Shown here: one piece after another, positions 27,701-42,108 of the stretch
Layout: each line of letters starts with the position of its first letter
Position numbering within the stretch: the stretch's first letter is position 1
NCBI RefSeq assembly: GCF_022539315.1
Contig: NC_066317.1
Coordinates: forward strand, 42,316,435-42,380,434
DNA length: 64,000 nt
Origin: Serinus canaria
Lineage: Eukaryota > Chordata > Aves > Passeriformes > Fringillidae
Reading direction: 5' to 3'
Translations under genes and position numbers: made by a program
Notes under the pieces: generated by a model
What the model was told of the DNA's origin: nothing
Databases searched by the model: none
The model's input: the letters and a program-made list of their open reading frames with translations, nothing else

Positions 27701-30700
27701 TGAAACAGGACAAAGCATGGGAATATGGCAATCACTGTCCAGCAAGTTATGCTACAGTAAAGCCTGATCTGAAATCTATTGGATTATAAGGCTTTGCATA
27801 TTCTGCTTCATTTTTCTCACATCTTTGCAGTATGCACATCATGTTAACTGCACATTTTAATTCAACAGACTTCCTTCCTGCATATTGCTCCAATTGTAGG
27901 TGCCAAGTTCCCAAGAAATAAATCTGTGCATTTCTGTGAATTATATAACGAAACAAATTTTCAAATTGGAATTTCACTAGTCATCTTATTCTCCTGGATC
28001 CGATCCTCTCACCTGGAATATCACAATAATGCTACAACAGGATGAATTCCTCTATTTAAACATAAAATCCATCAGTTTTTAAAAAACTGTTTTACTCTGC
28101 CATGATCCAGAATTTAATCAGGTCATGATGAAGACATTGAAAACCTCAGAAGATCTCTTTCTGCTTCTCTTTTTCAGCCCTCAAGAATTGTTGTAAAGGG
28201 GTTTACTGTCACCTAAGTAACACAGGGAATATTTTCTGTAAAATCCTTTCCTAGTTCAGCACTGGAAGTTCTAATGTATTTGTTCTGTAGGTGAAGCATA
28301 AAAATAGGAACGCTCTCTTCAGGTTTCTTTTTGGGGGGTAACAAAGAGGTGAAGGATTCAATTGACTAATTATTCACACTATACACAAGGAAAGAAAGAG
28401 ATGGATCAAATGACTCATGCAGGATGACTTAATTTCACACATTAATTAAAAATATGTCTACAGTTTATTGAAATGTATTTTGTACTTTCCCTTAAAAATA
28501 GTTTCCTCCATTTTGTATAAATAGAGAGCAACCTTTCCTCCTGATAGGCTTGCATGTTCAGCATGCACATAACAATCTTTTATGCAAGTCAAGATTCCTA
28601 ACATTTTTACTGGTAAGCAGAAATCATTTACTTGATGAAAAAGATAAATACAATAGATTTTCTTATAGCACATTATTTCATCTCACTGGTGAAGACTGCA
28701 TCAATTGAAAATAATTAGAGTACATACACTGTTAGTAGGAGTATGATATCCATAAAGTTGAAGACGCTGACATACAGCAAAAATGGGCCAAGCCAAGTAT
28801 CACATGTCAGAATGAAGACAAAAGAAGAGGGAAAAAAAGACAACAAAATAGGTTAAGACAAGCAAACCTTTACTTTATACATATTATTATTATTGTTTGT
28901 TTATTTGTTTTCAAAATGAAGAAAAAAATGGTTTATTTTCAGCCTTACTCTTCAAATTTTCAAAAGAAAAGTGCAGGTTTTTAGAGATTACCCTCAGGAT
29001 TTATGTGCCATTTTGTTATCTTTATGTTCTCCAAAAGCTCTTCCTTTAGGTATAAGTTTCCTTTGTTCAAAATGAACAGACTCTGAGAGATTCAACAACA
29101 GACCTATAGTTTTGAAAAGTTGAGCAGGATAGGTCTGTCTGGGTGGGAAGAAAAAAAAAATCCTTTTTTTCTCAGGGAAGGTTTAAAAAGAAATAATTTT
29201 GAAAATCATACTTCCTGTGGTTTCAGGGACAAAGAACTGAGACTGAGCATTGATGTTGACAAAAGTATAATGGACACTGAGAAGCTCTGCTGATACGTCA
29301 AAACGTTTCTTATAATAAGGAATTTTTCCATAAATATGCAAATTGCAAATTAACATAGTTGTTTTTTTCCTGCTCTCTGCTTGGCAGAGATTTGCCCCTG
29401 ATATTTACTTTTCCAACAGTAAAAGAAGCACCTGTTATTGCTGCTATCCCTCAGACAAACCACCACAGACTCATTCATTTATGACTTACCTTTTATTTAT
29501 TTGCATTAAATGCAAATTTGACATCATGTGAGTACCCAATATTCCACAAAAATCTATTCAGATTAATATATTTTGCATTGGTCAAAAGAATTATTTAGTA
29601 AGAATTTAAATTTTAATATAAAACCTAAGTTCAGTTGTAACATAATTTTAAAACTACTATGTGGATAACAAGCAACCAGGATCAGAAGGTCTACATGAAC
29701 AGCTTTAGTTAGTTCTGAAAGCAAGTGTGTAAATTGGTCTTCCCCAGAGCTCTCTCACTGTTAGAGACAGTAACACTGGCTCATTACTATTCACTTTTCC
29801 CTGGATTTCTAAACTCCAAATGGAATAAATTCTACTGTCACAACATCTACTACAGTATTTAAACAGTATTTTTCCCTTCATATAAAGCACTTACTATTTT
29901 TTTCCAGTAACTGCAGTTTAGGCTAAATACTGCTTTTTTCTACATGTGAAGTTATGCCTATTCTTCTAACAATATGAATTTAGTGTTTAAAAAAAGTGAT
30001 CAGTGAAATGTATACACACATAATTTTGTACTATATCAAAAAAACCCCAAACAAGCTACCAGACTCAACTTTCCTGATTTTACTTACCAGCATTGCACGT
30101 TTTTCTTCATCTCCTCTTTTTTCTCTCTTCTCATTTTTTTTCCTGAAGATCTCTTGGAGCTAAAAACCAAACCATTTTGTTACTATTTAGTGTTCAGCCT
30201 GTTTTCACATACATAACAATATCCTTCATCATAAGGAACATTGCAAACAGTATTAAAATGCAGTTCTTTACTGAATTATCAGAGTTTCAATGATGCTTTA
30301 TTGTTCATACTCATGCCTTCATGTTCCTTCTGTGACTTAAACCATCACACAGAAAGAGAAAATAAATTTTTTTTTTTCCGCAAAGTAAGGGTAACGATTC
30401 CACTTGGGAGCACAATACCAAGACTGTCCTATTTAGCCAATCTGGCCTATAGAAAAAGGGGAAGTTCCACCCTTTCCACCACCTCCAGGCACATCCTTTC
30501 GTGTCAGGCTCTAATTAGTATCTCTGTGGTTATGTAGTCAGCTGGATCAATCTTTTTTTCACATTAGTTTCCAACCTGATCAGTTCTTAATCCTGCTGGC
30601 ACAAGGGAGGGGTAGAAACACCTGGTGGGGGTGAAACATTCCCCTTCAGCAGCAACAAACTACTACTCAAGAGTAATTTATCAAGTACCCTTTCTTTTCA

Positions 30701-33700
30701 AGTCTGTTCAAAGAATACCTTCAGGTCTTGTAAAATACCCCTTTCACAACTATCTCAACATGAAGAGCTTTAAACATGACTTCTGAGAAAACCTCAAATA
30801 CAAGATTTCAAACATACAGATTCTTAAGCATATTTATTTTTGTAAAGTCTTCAGAGTAAGAACTGGATTGTACTTATCTTTCTCTGCAAGTATCTGTTTT
30901 ATTTAGGTATTTTTATTTATAGTAATACCAATTAATGTTCATAAACCACTAGAAAAAGGTCTCACAGTGTTTAGCAATAGAAGAAAGTACTAAGATACCA
31001 TCTAGGTCTCTACTGGACCTTCAGCTTTTATAAAAACTGCATGTGAAAATATTATACTGTCTCATGTAGCATTTGTTATCCTCTAAGTGGGCTGGAAAAG
31101 GAATAAACCCTGATCTGAGAAACTTGCCCAACCTAGAATATGGTATTTTCAGAACCAAACACCTTGGCATACAGACACAATTGTGGCACTCCTTTCAAAG
31201 GAGCAATTTTACCTACCAGAAGTCTGATAAAAACTGATAATGTAATGGCATGTACATAGAGCTCCACAGGGATTGGAATGTGAAACATAATGTGTGTGTG
31301 ATAAATTTTGCAAGGAATTTTTCCCAAACTAAATTTCAGATTATCTTTATTTCAGAGAAAGCAGATGATTAAGACAAAGGAATCAGCAAGATTTACTGCA
31401 GGTGTATGACAACACTGAAATGAAAGAATTCAATGTTTAGTGATTAAGTAGCAAACACTACATTTCTAAACAAAACTAATTTATAAACAACATTTTGTGA
31501 ATTTCCAAAATTGACTACTGAGTTCTGGAATTTTCTATCAGGCAAATACAGACCAGAACATTTTGTGTATCACAATACCTATTTTTGAATACGGGATACA
31601 TTTACAGACCTTGGTAAATTTTTTCAAAATTGTTTTGCAAACCTGCAGGCACAAGTTACTGTAACTCAGGCCAACAAGGAAAGAGTCTTGATAGGATAGA
31701 GTGCCACAAAGTTTGCAACCCAGAACAATGCAAAGAATAAAGTTAAATGAACAGAGAGAAACAGAAAGAAAATCCCTTGTGAAAATTGAAGTGACAAGCC
31801 ATCAAGCAGGAGAGAAGAGTGGCAGTAATTGAAAAATCAGAAAAGATCAGTAAAAAGCAAGGCATCCTTGGATGTATTTCCCCTGCCACAGAGGCAAAAG
31901 AAGAAGGATTCTGTTGCATGCATTATTAAAGCCCTTGCTAAAACTTCTGGAAATGGCTCTTTTGTTCAGAGAGAGTGCTATAGGATACCAGTGACTGAAA
32001 AAAGGGGAATGCAAAAAGGGTCTAGGAGTACTTTCATAGGAACATTGTTTGAAACAGGATAATGAGATGGACTGCTGAAGGCAGCAAAACCAAGATCTCC
32101 AGTAACAAGGCAACACAATCCTTCTGTTCCCTGACCTCACCCCTATGACATAAGCAAAGAGGAAAGCACAAACACCATGAAATTAGTTACAAAAAACAAT
32201 ACAGCTGTTTTCAGAAAAATAAGGTCTTTTTCAACTCTTCACTACACACACTGTTTCCTCAAGAATCACATAACACATGATCCCTAAACTAAGCTCTTCA
32301 AAGTCTCTTTATTTGTAAAACTGAATAGCATTTATTGACATTTTTGCAATAGCTGCCTGTAATTGATGGAAAAATATTTTGCAAATGTTGGGGTAGTTCA
32401 AATGACACCTTTTGAACAGTCTCCTTTCAGGCACACAGGATATGATACATCATATTCAAGCAAGGTGAGTAAAGATGCCAAATGTATATTTGGGGGCCAG
32501 TTCTATCATAGCTGCAGTATCACTGAATCAACTTCTATTTTCATACATACTTTCATTCCACAAAAATCTACCCACCTATCTATTTTAGTCTCTACCACTT
32601 CAGATCTCACATTCTGACTTTAGGGTTCTGATTTCATTTTTGAAAGATCACCAGCACCTAATGAAGCAGAGCTGCACTCAAGTTTGATCTATACAAATTT
32701 GTTAAATACAATAATCCCCTACAATAGGTAGGGGACAGTATACCTCATGTTTAAAAATTCTACTTTCTTTCTTTTATCTACCAAGTCTGCCAACAGAAAC
32801 AAGAAGAAACTTTAGTCAGGCATCATGATAGAGAACAAATACATAGCGGGATGTGAAGAGGACTATAAAGGCATAGTTAGAAAGAATGATGTAATATCCA
32901 TAGTTAAATAGTGCCCTTGTTTATCACTTTGCATGCTAATTTTATTTCATTTTTAGCATCAGTTTCTGAAAGACAAAGCCTCTTGCTTCAATTTCCTCCC
33001 GTTTAGCTGTTGTAATGGAAGCTCTTTTTTCTTTCAGAACAAACTTGTCAGTCTATTCCAGCACATTCTGTTTAACTTAATCATGAAAGATGCTTGCTTT
33101 TTCTTCTTCCTCTTCTGTTTTTTCCTTTTGTTAATTAATCCAATGGTTGCTGGTTTGTTCCTCCAAATGGAGTAGATGCTTATTAAGAATTTGCACTTAC
33201 AAGGATCTGTACATTTAATAACAGAATACAAAAGAATTACCAGCATGCCACAGTTGCAAGTGGTGTCACCTTCCAAAATAAATTTGGAATTTAAGCAGAC
33301 ACCTGTTCAGCTTAAGCCATGTCACCAGAACAAGCCCCCAGATCTCACTTCCCTGAAAAGGAGAATTGAGGGAAGTTCAGCATGGTAAGGAGAGCTTCTT
33401 TCATATTTCCGTTTTCTTAAGGTTAGCATAGTTTATTTGAACCAATTAAGAAACCAAACACAGGAAACTAGGGTGTCATTATTTTAAATAAATCAGGCTT
33501 GGACACTTAAATACATTGCATGTCTCTGTTTCATTCTTGGTATTTTGCTCCATCTTTTTCAATAAGGCACTAGGCTTTCTCTCATGTGTACTCACTGTAT
33601 TTCTTCATAAGCTCAACTACACAAAAATGTGTGGAGATAAAATGTATGTCTTTTACACAACTATATTTTTCCAACATCTGATTCAATTCTTATCAATGTT

Positions 33701-36700
33701 TTATTGCATTAATCATCTGTACTTGTTCAGCAGAAAATTAAGGCCTTGTGTAGTCATCAGAAATCTTGTCTACACCACAAAATTTTAAATTTTAATTTCT
33801 AAAGAAATGTCAAAACCTATGCTCACCATAACTGAGTGCTTCAGTGTAATCTCAGACAGCTGCTGCCAATAGACACTAACAATTTAGAGATCTCTGGTTT
33901 TAGCATAAAGCCACACAGTTATTGTAAACTCAGAAGCCCTAACTTTGAGTGGTCAATTTTCTGCACTTCCTTTTTTTTTAATGATCGGTCACTGGCATTT
34001 ATTTACAATGGCATAAATTATTCCTCCCATTTCTTTTGAAATCAGAAAATTAAATGAACATAAATCTAAAATAGCCCTCTTGTTACTGCACGATCATTCT
34101 CCTGAACTTGGTGTATACTACTACCTGAAAACTTATGAAGTATTCAAATTTTAAATTGAATTATTACTGAATTGAATATTGAAGATTTATCATGATAAAA
34201 ATTAATATCTAGTGGACGATTAAGATTTTCAAAGATTTTCCCTCAAGTGCCAAATTATTCTTCATTTTCAAATCTCACCAACATGTGAATTTTTCTTTTG
34301 AAGTCTGGGCTTTTTAAAACTGTTTACATTTTTAACCTGAAAAAAATAAACTCTGCTTAAATAATTAATAAGATGGATTTACAGAACTGCTTTTTTCAAG
34401 CCATAAAGCTCTAATTTGAAAAAAAAGGTCATTCAATTTAGTAATGTAGCAAAACCTTGGATGCAACCAAACTACTGCCAAGTTCTAGGTATTCTGCCAT
34501 CTGTTCCAAAGCATGTGGAAATCATTCAGGTCAAAGTCAGTTTCCCCTGTTGGAATATTCTCTGTAAAAAGAACTCACTGAACCCCAGCTTAGCAAATTG
34601 CTTCAGCATATGGATTTATGGGCTAAACTAGATATATGCACAGTATGTTTTATTTCTTGACAGATCTTGTCCAAAAGAGATGATAGTGTCACATTAGGTC
34701 AGTCAGTATGTTTGGGTCACTTGCAATTATCAGCAGAATGAATGGCAAAGTAAGGTGATCTCCCAGCAAAAGATTCTTTTACAAGTCCTTTCATCATTAG
34801 AGCAATTAAATAACTCTGCTAATCATTAAAACATTTCTATTACTTCAATAGCCTATCTGTGACTACAGTAGCAATTAAAAGATCCAGAATATAAACTAGA
34901 ATTAAGCTTCAAAAATAATTATATACAAGACTCCTGTGCACTCTAAGAAGGAGCTTCTATTTTCAGTTTACATTATAATAACAACTCTTTATGCTAAATC
35001 AGGCAAATGAACAACTACATTCAATGAAGAATAGTAGATAATATTCTCATGACTACTGACATCATCACATTAGTTTCAAGATTACATCAAAAACTGCAAA
35101 TATACATACCACTAAGAATTCCTTTTTGTCCACCATTTCATTGCCATCAGTATCGAACATGTTGAAAGCAATTCGAAAACCTGCATGTGGCTCTGCCAAA
35201 AAAATGCCAAATATTTATTTCCTTGGAAAGAAAGCAGGTATAATACTCTAAGAAATTCTTTGGTGTCCCTTCATGAAAGCCAGAACCTCAACAAATTTAA
35301 ATCAGGATGTCTGTGTACATACTAAATGCAAATGATAACATCTGTAAAACAGTACAACCCATGTTATTCAAACAGAAGGCATGCTCACAAAAGTAGAAAT
35401 AGAACATGAAATATTCAAGAATAATATAAAAGATTGTTAGTTCATGGATAGAGTCCATTTTATATTACAAACACAAATATGTACAAAATAAATTTTCTAT
35501 GAAAACAAAGTGGTCTAAAAGACACTTTAAAAGATTTTGAAAAAAGTTACAGGACACAACTCCTGGTCAAAGTAAATGTTATGCTGAAAGGCACTCAACA
35601 TTTTCTTGTTTACATGCTTGGAGCCATTGAAATTTGGGATTAGATTAGGACTTATTTCTAAAACATGGCGACTTTGAAGGTAACTGCAAGTAAAACCTTT
35701 AGGCAACATTTTGGGGATACCCACTGATTTGCAATATGAATGAATTATGGCCGAAAGTTAATTCAGATAACAAAGAAAGGATGGAAGAATCATTGATGCC
35801 ATAGTGGGAGATACTAAGGGTTCAGGGTCAAGTTCCAGCTCTGATTCATAATAGGAATCCAGTTCATGTCCAAAATAACCCCACTAATGAATCCAATAGA
35901 AATTATTTCATTACATGTAAGTGAAAGACAAGTAAAATTCTTTGCTTCTTCCCAGCAAAGAATATTTTAAAAATTGTGTATCAGGCTTAGTTTAGGTTAT
36001 TTTACTTCAATTTTATGGGAGATAAAATAATTTTTCAATTTTGTTAGTGTTTCTGACATAAATACTTTATATTTTACAAATGACTCTTTGATTTTGCCCA
36101 TTATGCATTAATTGATGACACAAACCAGCAATAATGAGTATCTTTCTGTTCTCCCTGTATTTATTCAATATCCCTTATGAACTTCAGCAAATTTAGCTAC
36201 AAATTTTGTAGTCATTTCAAACAAGAAAATAAATTTAAGCTCTTAACAGGGGTTTAGATGGAGTGTATGGCAGAGGTTCATCCACAGCCGCTAAAAGGTA
36301 TTCTGGGTAATAATGCATTTAAATAAAGGATAACACAAGATTCCAGAAGGGCCAAAGAGGTTCAGAGGGACATAGAGATGTATGGTGTAGTTTTTCTATA
36401 TGCAGGGATGGGAAGTGTAATTTAACACACAACAACACATTCACAGCTTTGAAATTGTAAGGAATCGTTTCTCTCCAAAAATACTTACTTGTTAAAATAC
36501 ATAAGAGGAATAAATATTCTGTGTAAGATATCACACCTGAAGACAAAAAAAAAAAAACAAAAACAAAAACAAAAACAAAAAACCAAAAGAGGCCATGTTA
36601 GTTTCATTTTGTCTTCACATCCTAAACTTGAAAACAGAAAATCTATGCATAAGGAGAATTTTTGTACATGTGCACATGCATATTCATACTTGTATGCATG

Positions 36701-39700
36701 TAATTATTTTTGGTCAATAACTTATTGGTCTACAGTATTCATCTATGGCTTGGGGCTTTTTGTTTGGGTTTGTATTTTAGGGCAAGAGTACATTAAACAT
36801 GGCAAGTAAATTGACATTCAGTGGAGCACGGCTCATTAAAAAGAATCTGGATAGACTCTTAAAAGCTAATATAAATTATTTATTCAATTCTCTTTCCAAA
36901 AACCTCACCAGTAATTCATGATTATACTCTTTAACAGTATGAAAACATTCACTTTGAGAAGATTCTCAACATGCTTCCTCCTGATCACATAATTTGAATA
37001 CAGTTCTTGACTTTATTAAGCACTTTTTAAGTGCATGTGCTATTTAACTGAAAACTTGATCTCATAGTTTTTTTTCTTTTTGCAAGATTACAAAAGGGAA
37101 GCACACTGTGGAATGGCACTTCCTTTTCTCTTCAGAAGTGATTATGGCAAAATTTAAATTAGAGGTGAAGTCAATACCCAATCAGTATGTCTTGTACCGT
37201 AAGTTGTACTTGTGCCATTCTAGCTCTGGAGTAAGGAGTAAAGAGACAACCTTGCAGAATGTCCAGAGCAGCAAAGAAGAGAAGCATCTCATAGTTCAAC
37301 AAGAACAGAAAACAACAGCTTGCAGCTCTCCCAAAAGCCCTTAGATCCAATGACCTTTGAGGCTGAACTAGGGAAACTTGTTCCTGATTTCTAGCAAACT
37401 GGTTTTGTCTGTCCTCCAAAACCAGAAGTGTTAAGTCAGTCCACAATCTTAGATTATTTCAAAAGAGTGAAAAAAGAAGTATTTAGATGCCTGAGAGTAA
37501 AGATGTCTATCAGCTAGGATTTTCAAAAGTTGCTGGCTGTCTCCTTGATTTCAGTCCAAGTCAGGTGCAAAAGTTTTTCCGAAAACAGCCACATCTTTGG
37601 ATGTTTAAATATCTTTTTAAATCTGACTTAACTGAAAATGTGACAAACTAGGTAAGCAGTCCTCTGAATTTTTCTGCACTGAAATACCTGTACAATTAAA
37701 ACTAAAAACAATGTATCATTCATGTGGATTTTACTTCCATTATACTTCACATCCCATCTTTTGATCCAAGAGCAAATATAAATCTTCAGAACCAGTATTT
37801 TATTACTGCTAGTAGATCTAGTTAAGAAAACTACTATGATTTTTTTTATACCACCTACTCTTTTCCTCAATTTACACATTATTGAAGATTAGCAATGATT
37901 AAATATAGACATTTAAGTAGCACATGCTCTATGCTTTATTGTCTTGATTTTATACAGCAGCTTGCAGAAATTAAGTTTTCAAAGGCCCGCTTGAATCTGT
38001 TTGGACAAGCACTTATCAAGAAATCAGATACCTCAAAGGTTCTCATTCACTGATGGGAAAACATTCTTTAATAGCTAGTCAATAAATGTAAATATATTTT
38101 TTTGGTTTTTTGATGGCACCTTCTTTGCTGTAAAACAGGAAGAAAGTGCAATTGTCAAGTAGTCCATCACAGTATGAAGAAAGCAATAGAAATGGCCCTG
38201 AAAGCCTTCTCTCCTTTTGTTTGCACTGGCATATTGTAGCTGCAGACAGATAGTTCTGGTTGATTGCTCTGAGTGTTATGGGAGAGAGGCTCTGAAATGA
38301 TGATTGAAGGGAAAGAAAAACTTACACTAGGATCAGAAAGAAGAGGAGGAGGGCACTCAAGGGAAAAACATAAGAAAACCCTAAGGTCAGTGGGCATAAA
38401 TCAGGGTGCCTCAGCTGAATTACATAAATACATGGCAAAATAAATGGACATAGACTTTTGCTAATTGCTTTGTGTGGGCATGTTAAAAAAAAAATGTTAA
38501 GAAACAAAAAAGTAAAGACTACATTATAACTACGGAGGCCTGAATTCTATTTCCATTTCTTTAACCAATTTACACTATCAGTCACAAGACCCATCATATT
38601 TTTTATATTTTTTATTAAACTGGTCAACAGAACTCACTTTTTTATAAAACGTGCTGAAAAGATATTGAACTACTGAAGTCTAATACTAATTTTATCATCT
38701 TATTTTGACAGTTTGAGTCCTATCAATTCCATCAATTTCTGTAGAACTCCTCTAGCAGAAAACTGGAATAAGATACTGTTGAATCAAGACTACTCATGTT
38801 TCAGACATTTTATTACAGACTTAATAAGCAACATCTAGATACATTTTTAACTGATAATGTACTGATCTAACAGATTCTGAGGTTGAATTTTTTAAGCAAT
38901 TAATATTTCAAAAGTCAGCCGTATACTCCAATTAATATATTTATGCAATTATTATTTCAAAAGTCAACAATATAGAAAGCAGCCTAGAGCAAAGAAGTAC
39001 ACTGAAATACAATGTAAAGATGTGCCAATTTCTGCCTCTCTGTGAGTGTTGGCTGTAGACTCAGGAAAAAAGAGTGCCTCCATGCACTAGAGAGCCTCCT
39101 TTGAGAGTATGTCCACACTACTTACTCCTTGAATAAATTTGAGCTGCATTGGAGTTATATTAACCAATTACATGCATATGCTTGATTGGAATTCTGTTCC
39201 TGGTGTGCTTATTTTAAACAGCCATGAAGTGTCCTTCTTTTATAACAAGTACTTGGGTCTGCTTTTGAAAAGACTTCAAATGCACCACCACACCTTTGCC
39301 ACACTGAATGTAAGCAAAGAAATACGTGGATTATTTATTACAAATAGCTTTTAAATGTCTGTAAAGCCATAATTGTTTTATTTCCCTATGTTTCTTTGTT
39401 GGGAAGTGATAGAGATTATTAAGAAAGAAAAAAAATACAACCGAGAAGACTGGGAGTGACTTTTGGCTCTTCACTTACCAATAGTGTGAGTTTTAAAAGC
39501 TATCAAAGCCCTCATCTGCAGAGTTTAAAGGAATATATGACATTTCTGAAACTGTCTCTTTGTGTTGTGTACAAAATGCCTTACCAGTGATATAAGATAG
39601 CACTACTGTCTTTAGAAATAATCACATTATTGAACCTATTTAAAAGAAGTAAAGAGATATTGTTTCTTTACTGGAATACTCTGTCTATAGTCCAGAGATC

Positions 39701-42059
39701 ATTCATTGCAACAAACTGAACCTGAAATATTTAAACATCAGCTTAACAAACTCTGAGTCCCCAATCACTTAAAGAGGGTAGTTGGAAGACAGCATCATTA
39801 AAACACTGTAGAGATTACACAGAACTTTTCCATGCTGTAAAATGTAGAAAGCAACAGCAAGCAATTTCTGTATTTTTGAAAATTGGACTCAGATTAAAGT
39901 ACATCATAAAAAAGTTAATAGAATGATAATTTGGTTCATGAAAATAAATTCTCCTCAATCACCTCTCTCATTAAGATTACGGAAAAGTTTGGATGATCCT
40001 TTCCAAACCGGTGGTGTCTCCATAAGAATCTGATTCAGTTCCTAAAAAATAAGGTTTGAAAAATTTAAAAGCATATACTTCAGTATTTAATTAAGTAGTT
40101 AATAGATAATGATTAAATTATAGGATATCAATATAAAAGATAAGGAACTGCATGCAAATCTACCAGTTAACTGAACTTCAGTTACCACAATGATTTTGGA
40201 AGTACTCATGCACTCCATAAATTTTTGCACACATGATTATTGCAAGAATTACTCATCTGCATGAATACTAAGTGTTTGCTGAGCTGGAGAGACACATGAA
40301 ATGTACTTGTGGCTGAAATAACTCACCACTGCTCATATTGACTGAAGCCAAGGATAAGTCCCCCTGGATTTCAGTAAGGTTTTCATACAAAATCCAAGCA
40401 ACTCTTGGACTTTGTATGAAACTCTTGTTCTTTTAAAACACTTGACCTGAACTAAAGCAAACTTCCCCCATGAATATGAAAGTACTTTACTTAAAATTCA
40501 GGGGAAAAAAGAGGGGCCTTTTGCACTTATACAAATGAAAAAGAAAAAAACAGACGCACTTAAACACCACAAAAAGAAGAGAGTGGCATAAATATTTCAG
40601 GTAGTTTTGGATACACCTGTTACACCTAGACACCAAAAAATGCAGTCAGATATAGACTGAGAGAGAAACTGACAGATGCTTGAGAAAGTCAGTAAATTCA
40701 ACAAAACAGGCACCGCAGCTAAAGTATCTGAAATTCTGGATTCAGCTGAGTCTGAAGTGACAAAAATGAAGAAATTAATCTTTCCTGTGCCTCTACATTT
40801 ACATCAAAAACAAAATCAACTACCAAAATGTTTGGTTACAAGACAACATAGGAATTATTGCTCACCTGCTTTGAAAGGGATCGCCATTTTTTAACATCTG
40901 CAAAAAAAGAAGTTGTTATGAATGCACAGGAATTTATTTATGTCAATGTGGTGTCATAAAAATTGGGCTACATCAATACTGTGTTTTCTATACAAAGAAT
41001 TATTTGCCTCACTTCACGAGTGCAATTGTCTTTATGTTTTGAAAAAAGCCTTTAACTTAATACATACCTGAAGTCCTAACTTTAAAGAACCAATTCACAT
41101 GTAGTTTTTAATCCAACTCTGCTTCAAAGAGACCTCCAACCTCCAAAATACATCATTAAAACATTTAACAGGAAATAGGAGTCATTCATGCTAACCCCTG
41201 GTAACAATATTCCAAAATTATTATTTAGTAGCATAGTATTAAATTGCAAATTGTAAGGAGACCTGGATTATGGCCATTGCTTCATGGACCACTCATACTT
41301 TTCAAAGCAAATACAGAAAAAAGCTCTTGAAACTACACCAAGTGTTATGACACCCTTCATCCCTTCCTACTGACTCAGATTCCTTTTCTAGCCTCTGTCA
41401 GGTTCAATTTTTTGGTAGCTGCATTCAAACAAGAGTGTGTTCATAACCATTCAAGAATTCAAAACTTGAGGCTCATCACCACCTTCTCAAGACAAATATT
41501 TGTACAGATTCAATATTACAATAAGGCATTGTGAAAATTAGAATTCACAAAGGTCCAGAAAGTAGCATTTTATGTGGTCAAATCCATAACAAATTTTTGG
41601 TGGGAAAGGCTTTTTTTTGTAGAGCAAAAGACGCTTTGTTATTAGAAATCCTTTTCTCATAATGAACTTCATGCTCCATTAAATAATTAAAACAATACAC
41701 AAACTATCCACTATGGTCTTTCATCAATTCATGGTTAGAAATTGACTGAAATTTTAATTTTACATCTTGTTAAAGGTTTACTCCAAGGCAGTTGACAAAT
41801 TCCACTCTAACCATGGTGAAGTTATAACATGCAACATCAAAACATGAGCTAACAGATTTTCATAAGCTTTTCAATTTAATTTTTAAAATAAATCACCTAA
41901 AACAATCTCATTTGCCATATAAATTGGTGTATGTTTATGCCTACCATAAAAAATTTGGAGAATAAATATACCTAATTTTAAATCAGATAGTTTCCCAGTC
42001 TCACATGTTACATACATATTTTCTTCCTAGGCAAGTCAGTGAAGATTTATGCGTGTATA

Positions 42060-42108
<49 letters not shown>

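Larger units (their letters stand above)
36537..39962 (-). other. MICU3: MICU3 intron 4
   Basis: Apart from the microsatellite at its 3' splice site and one spaced duplication, nothing is recognisable. Open frames near 37.1-37.4 kb and 38.2-38.5 kb have no family support. Confidence 0.8.
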
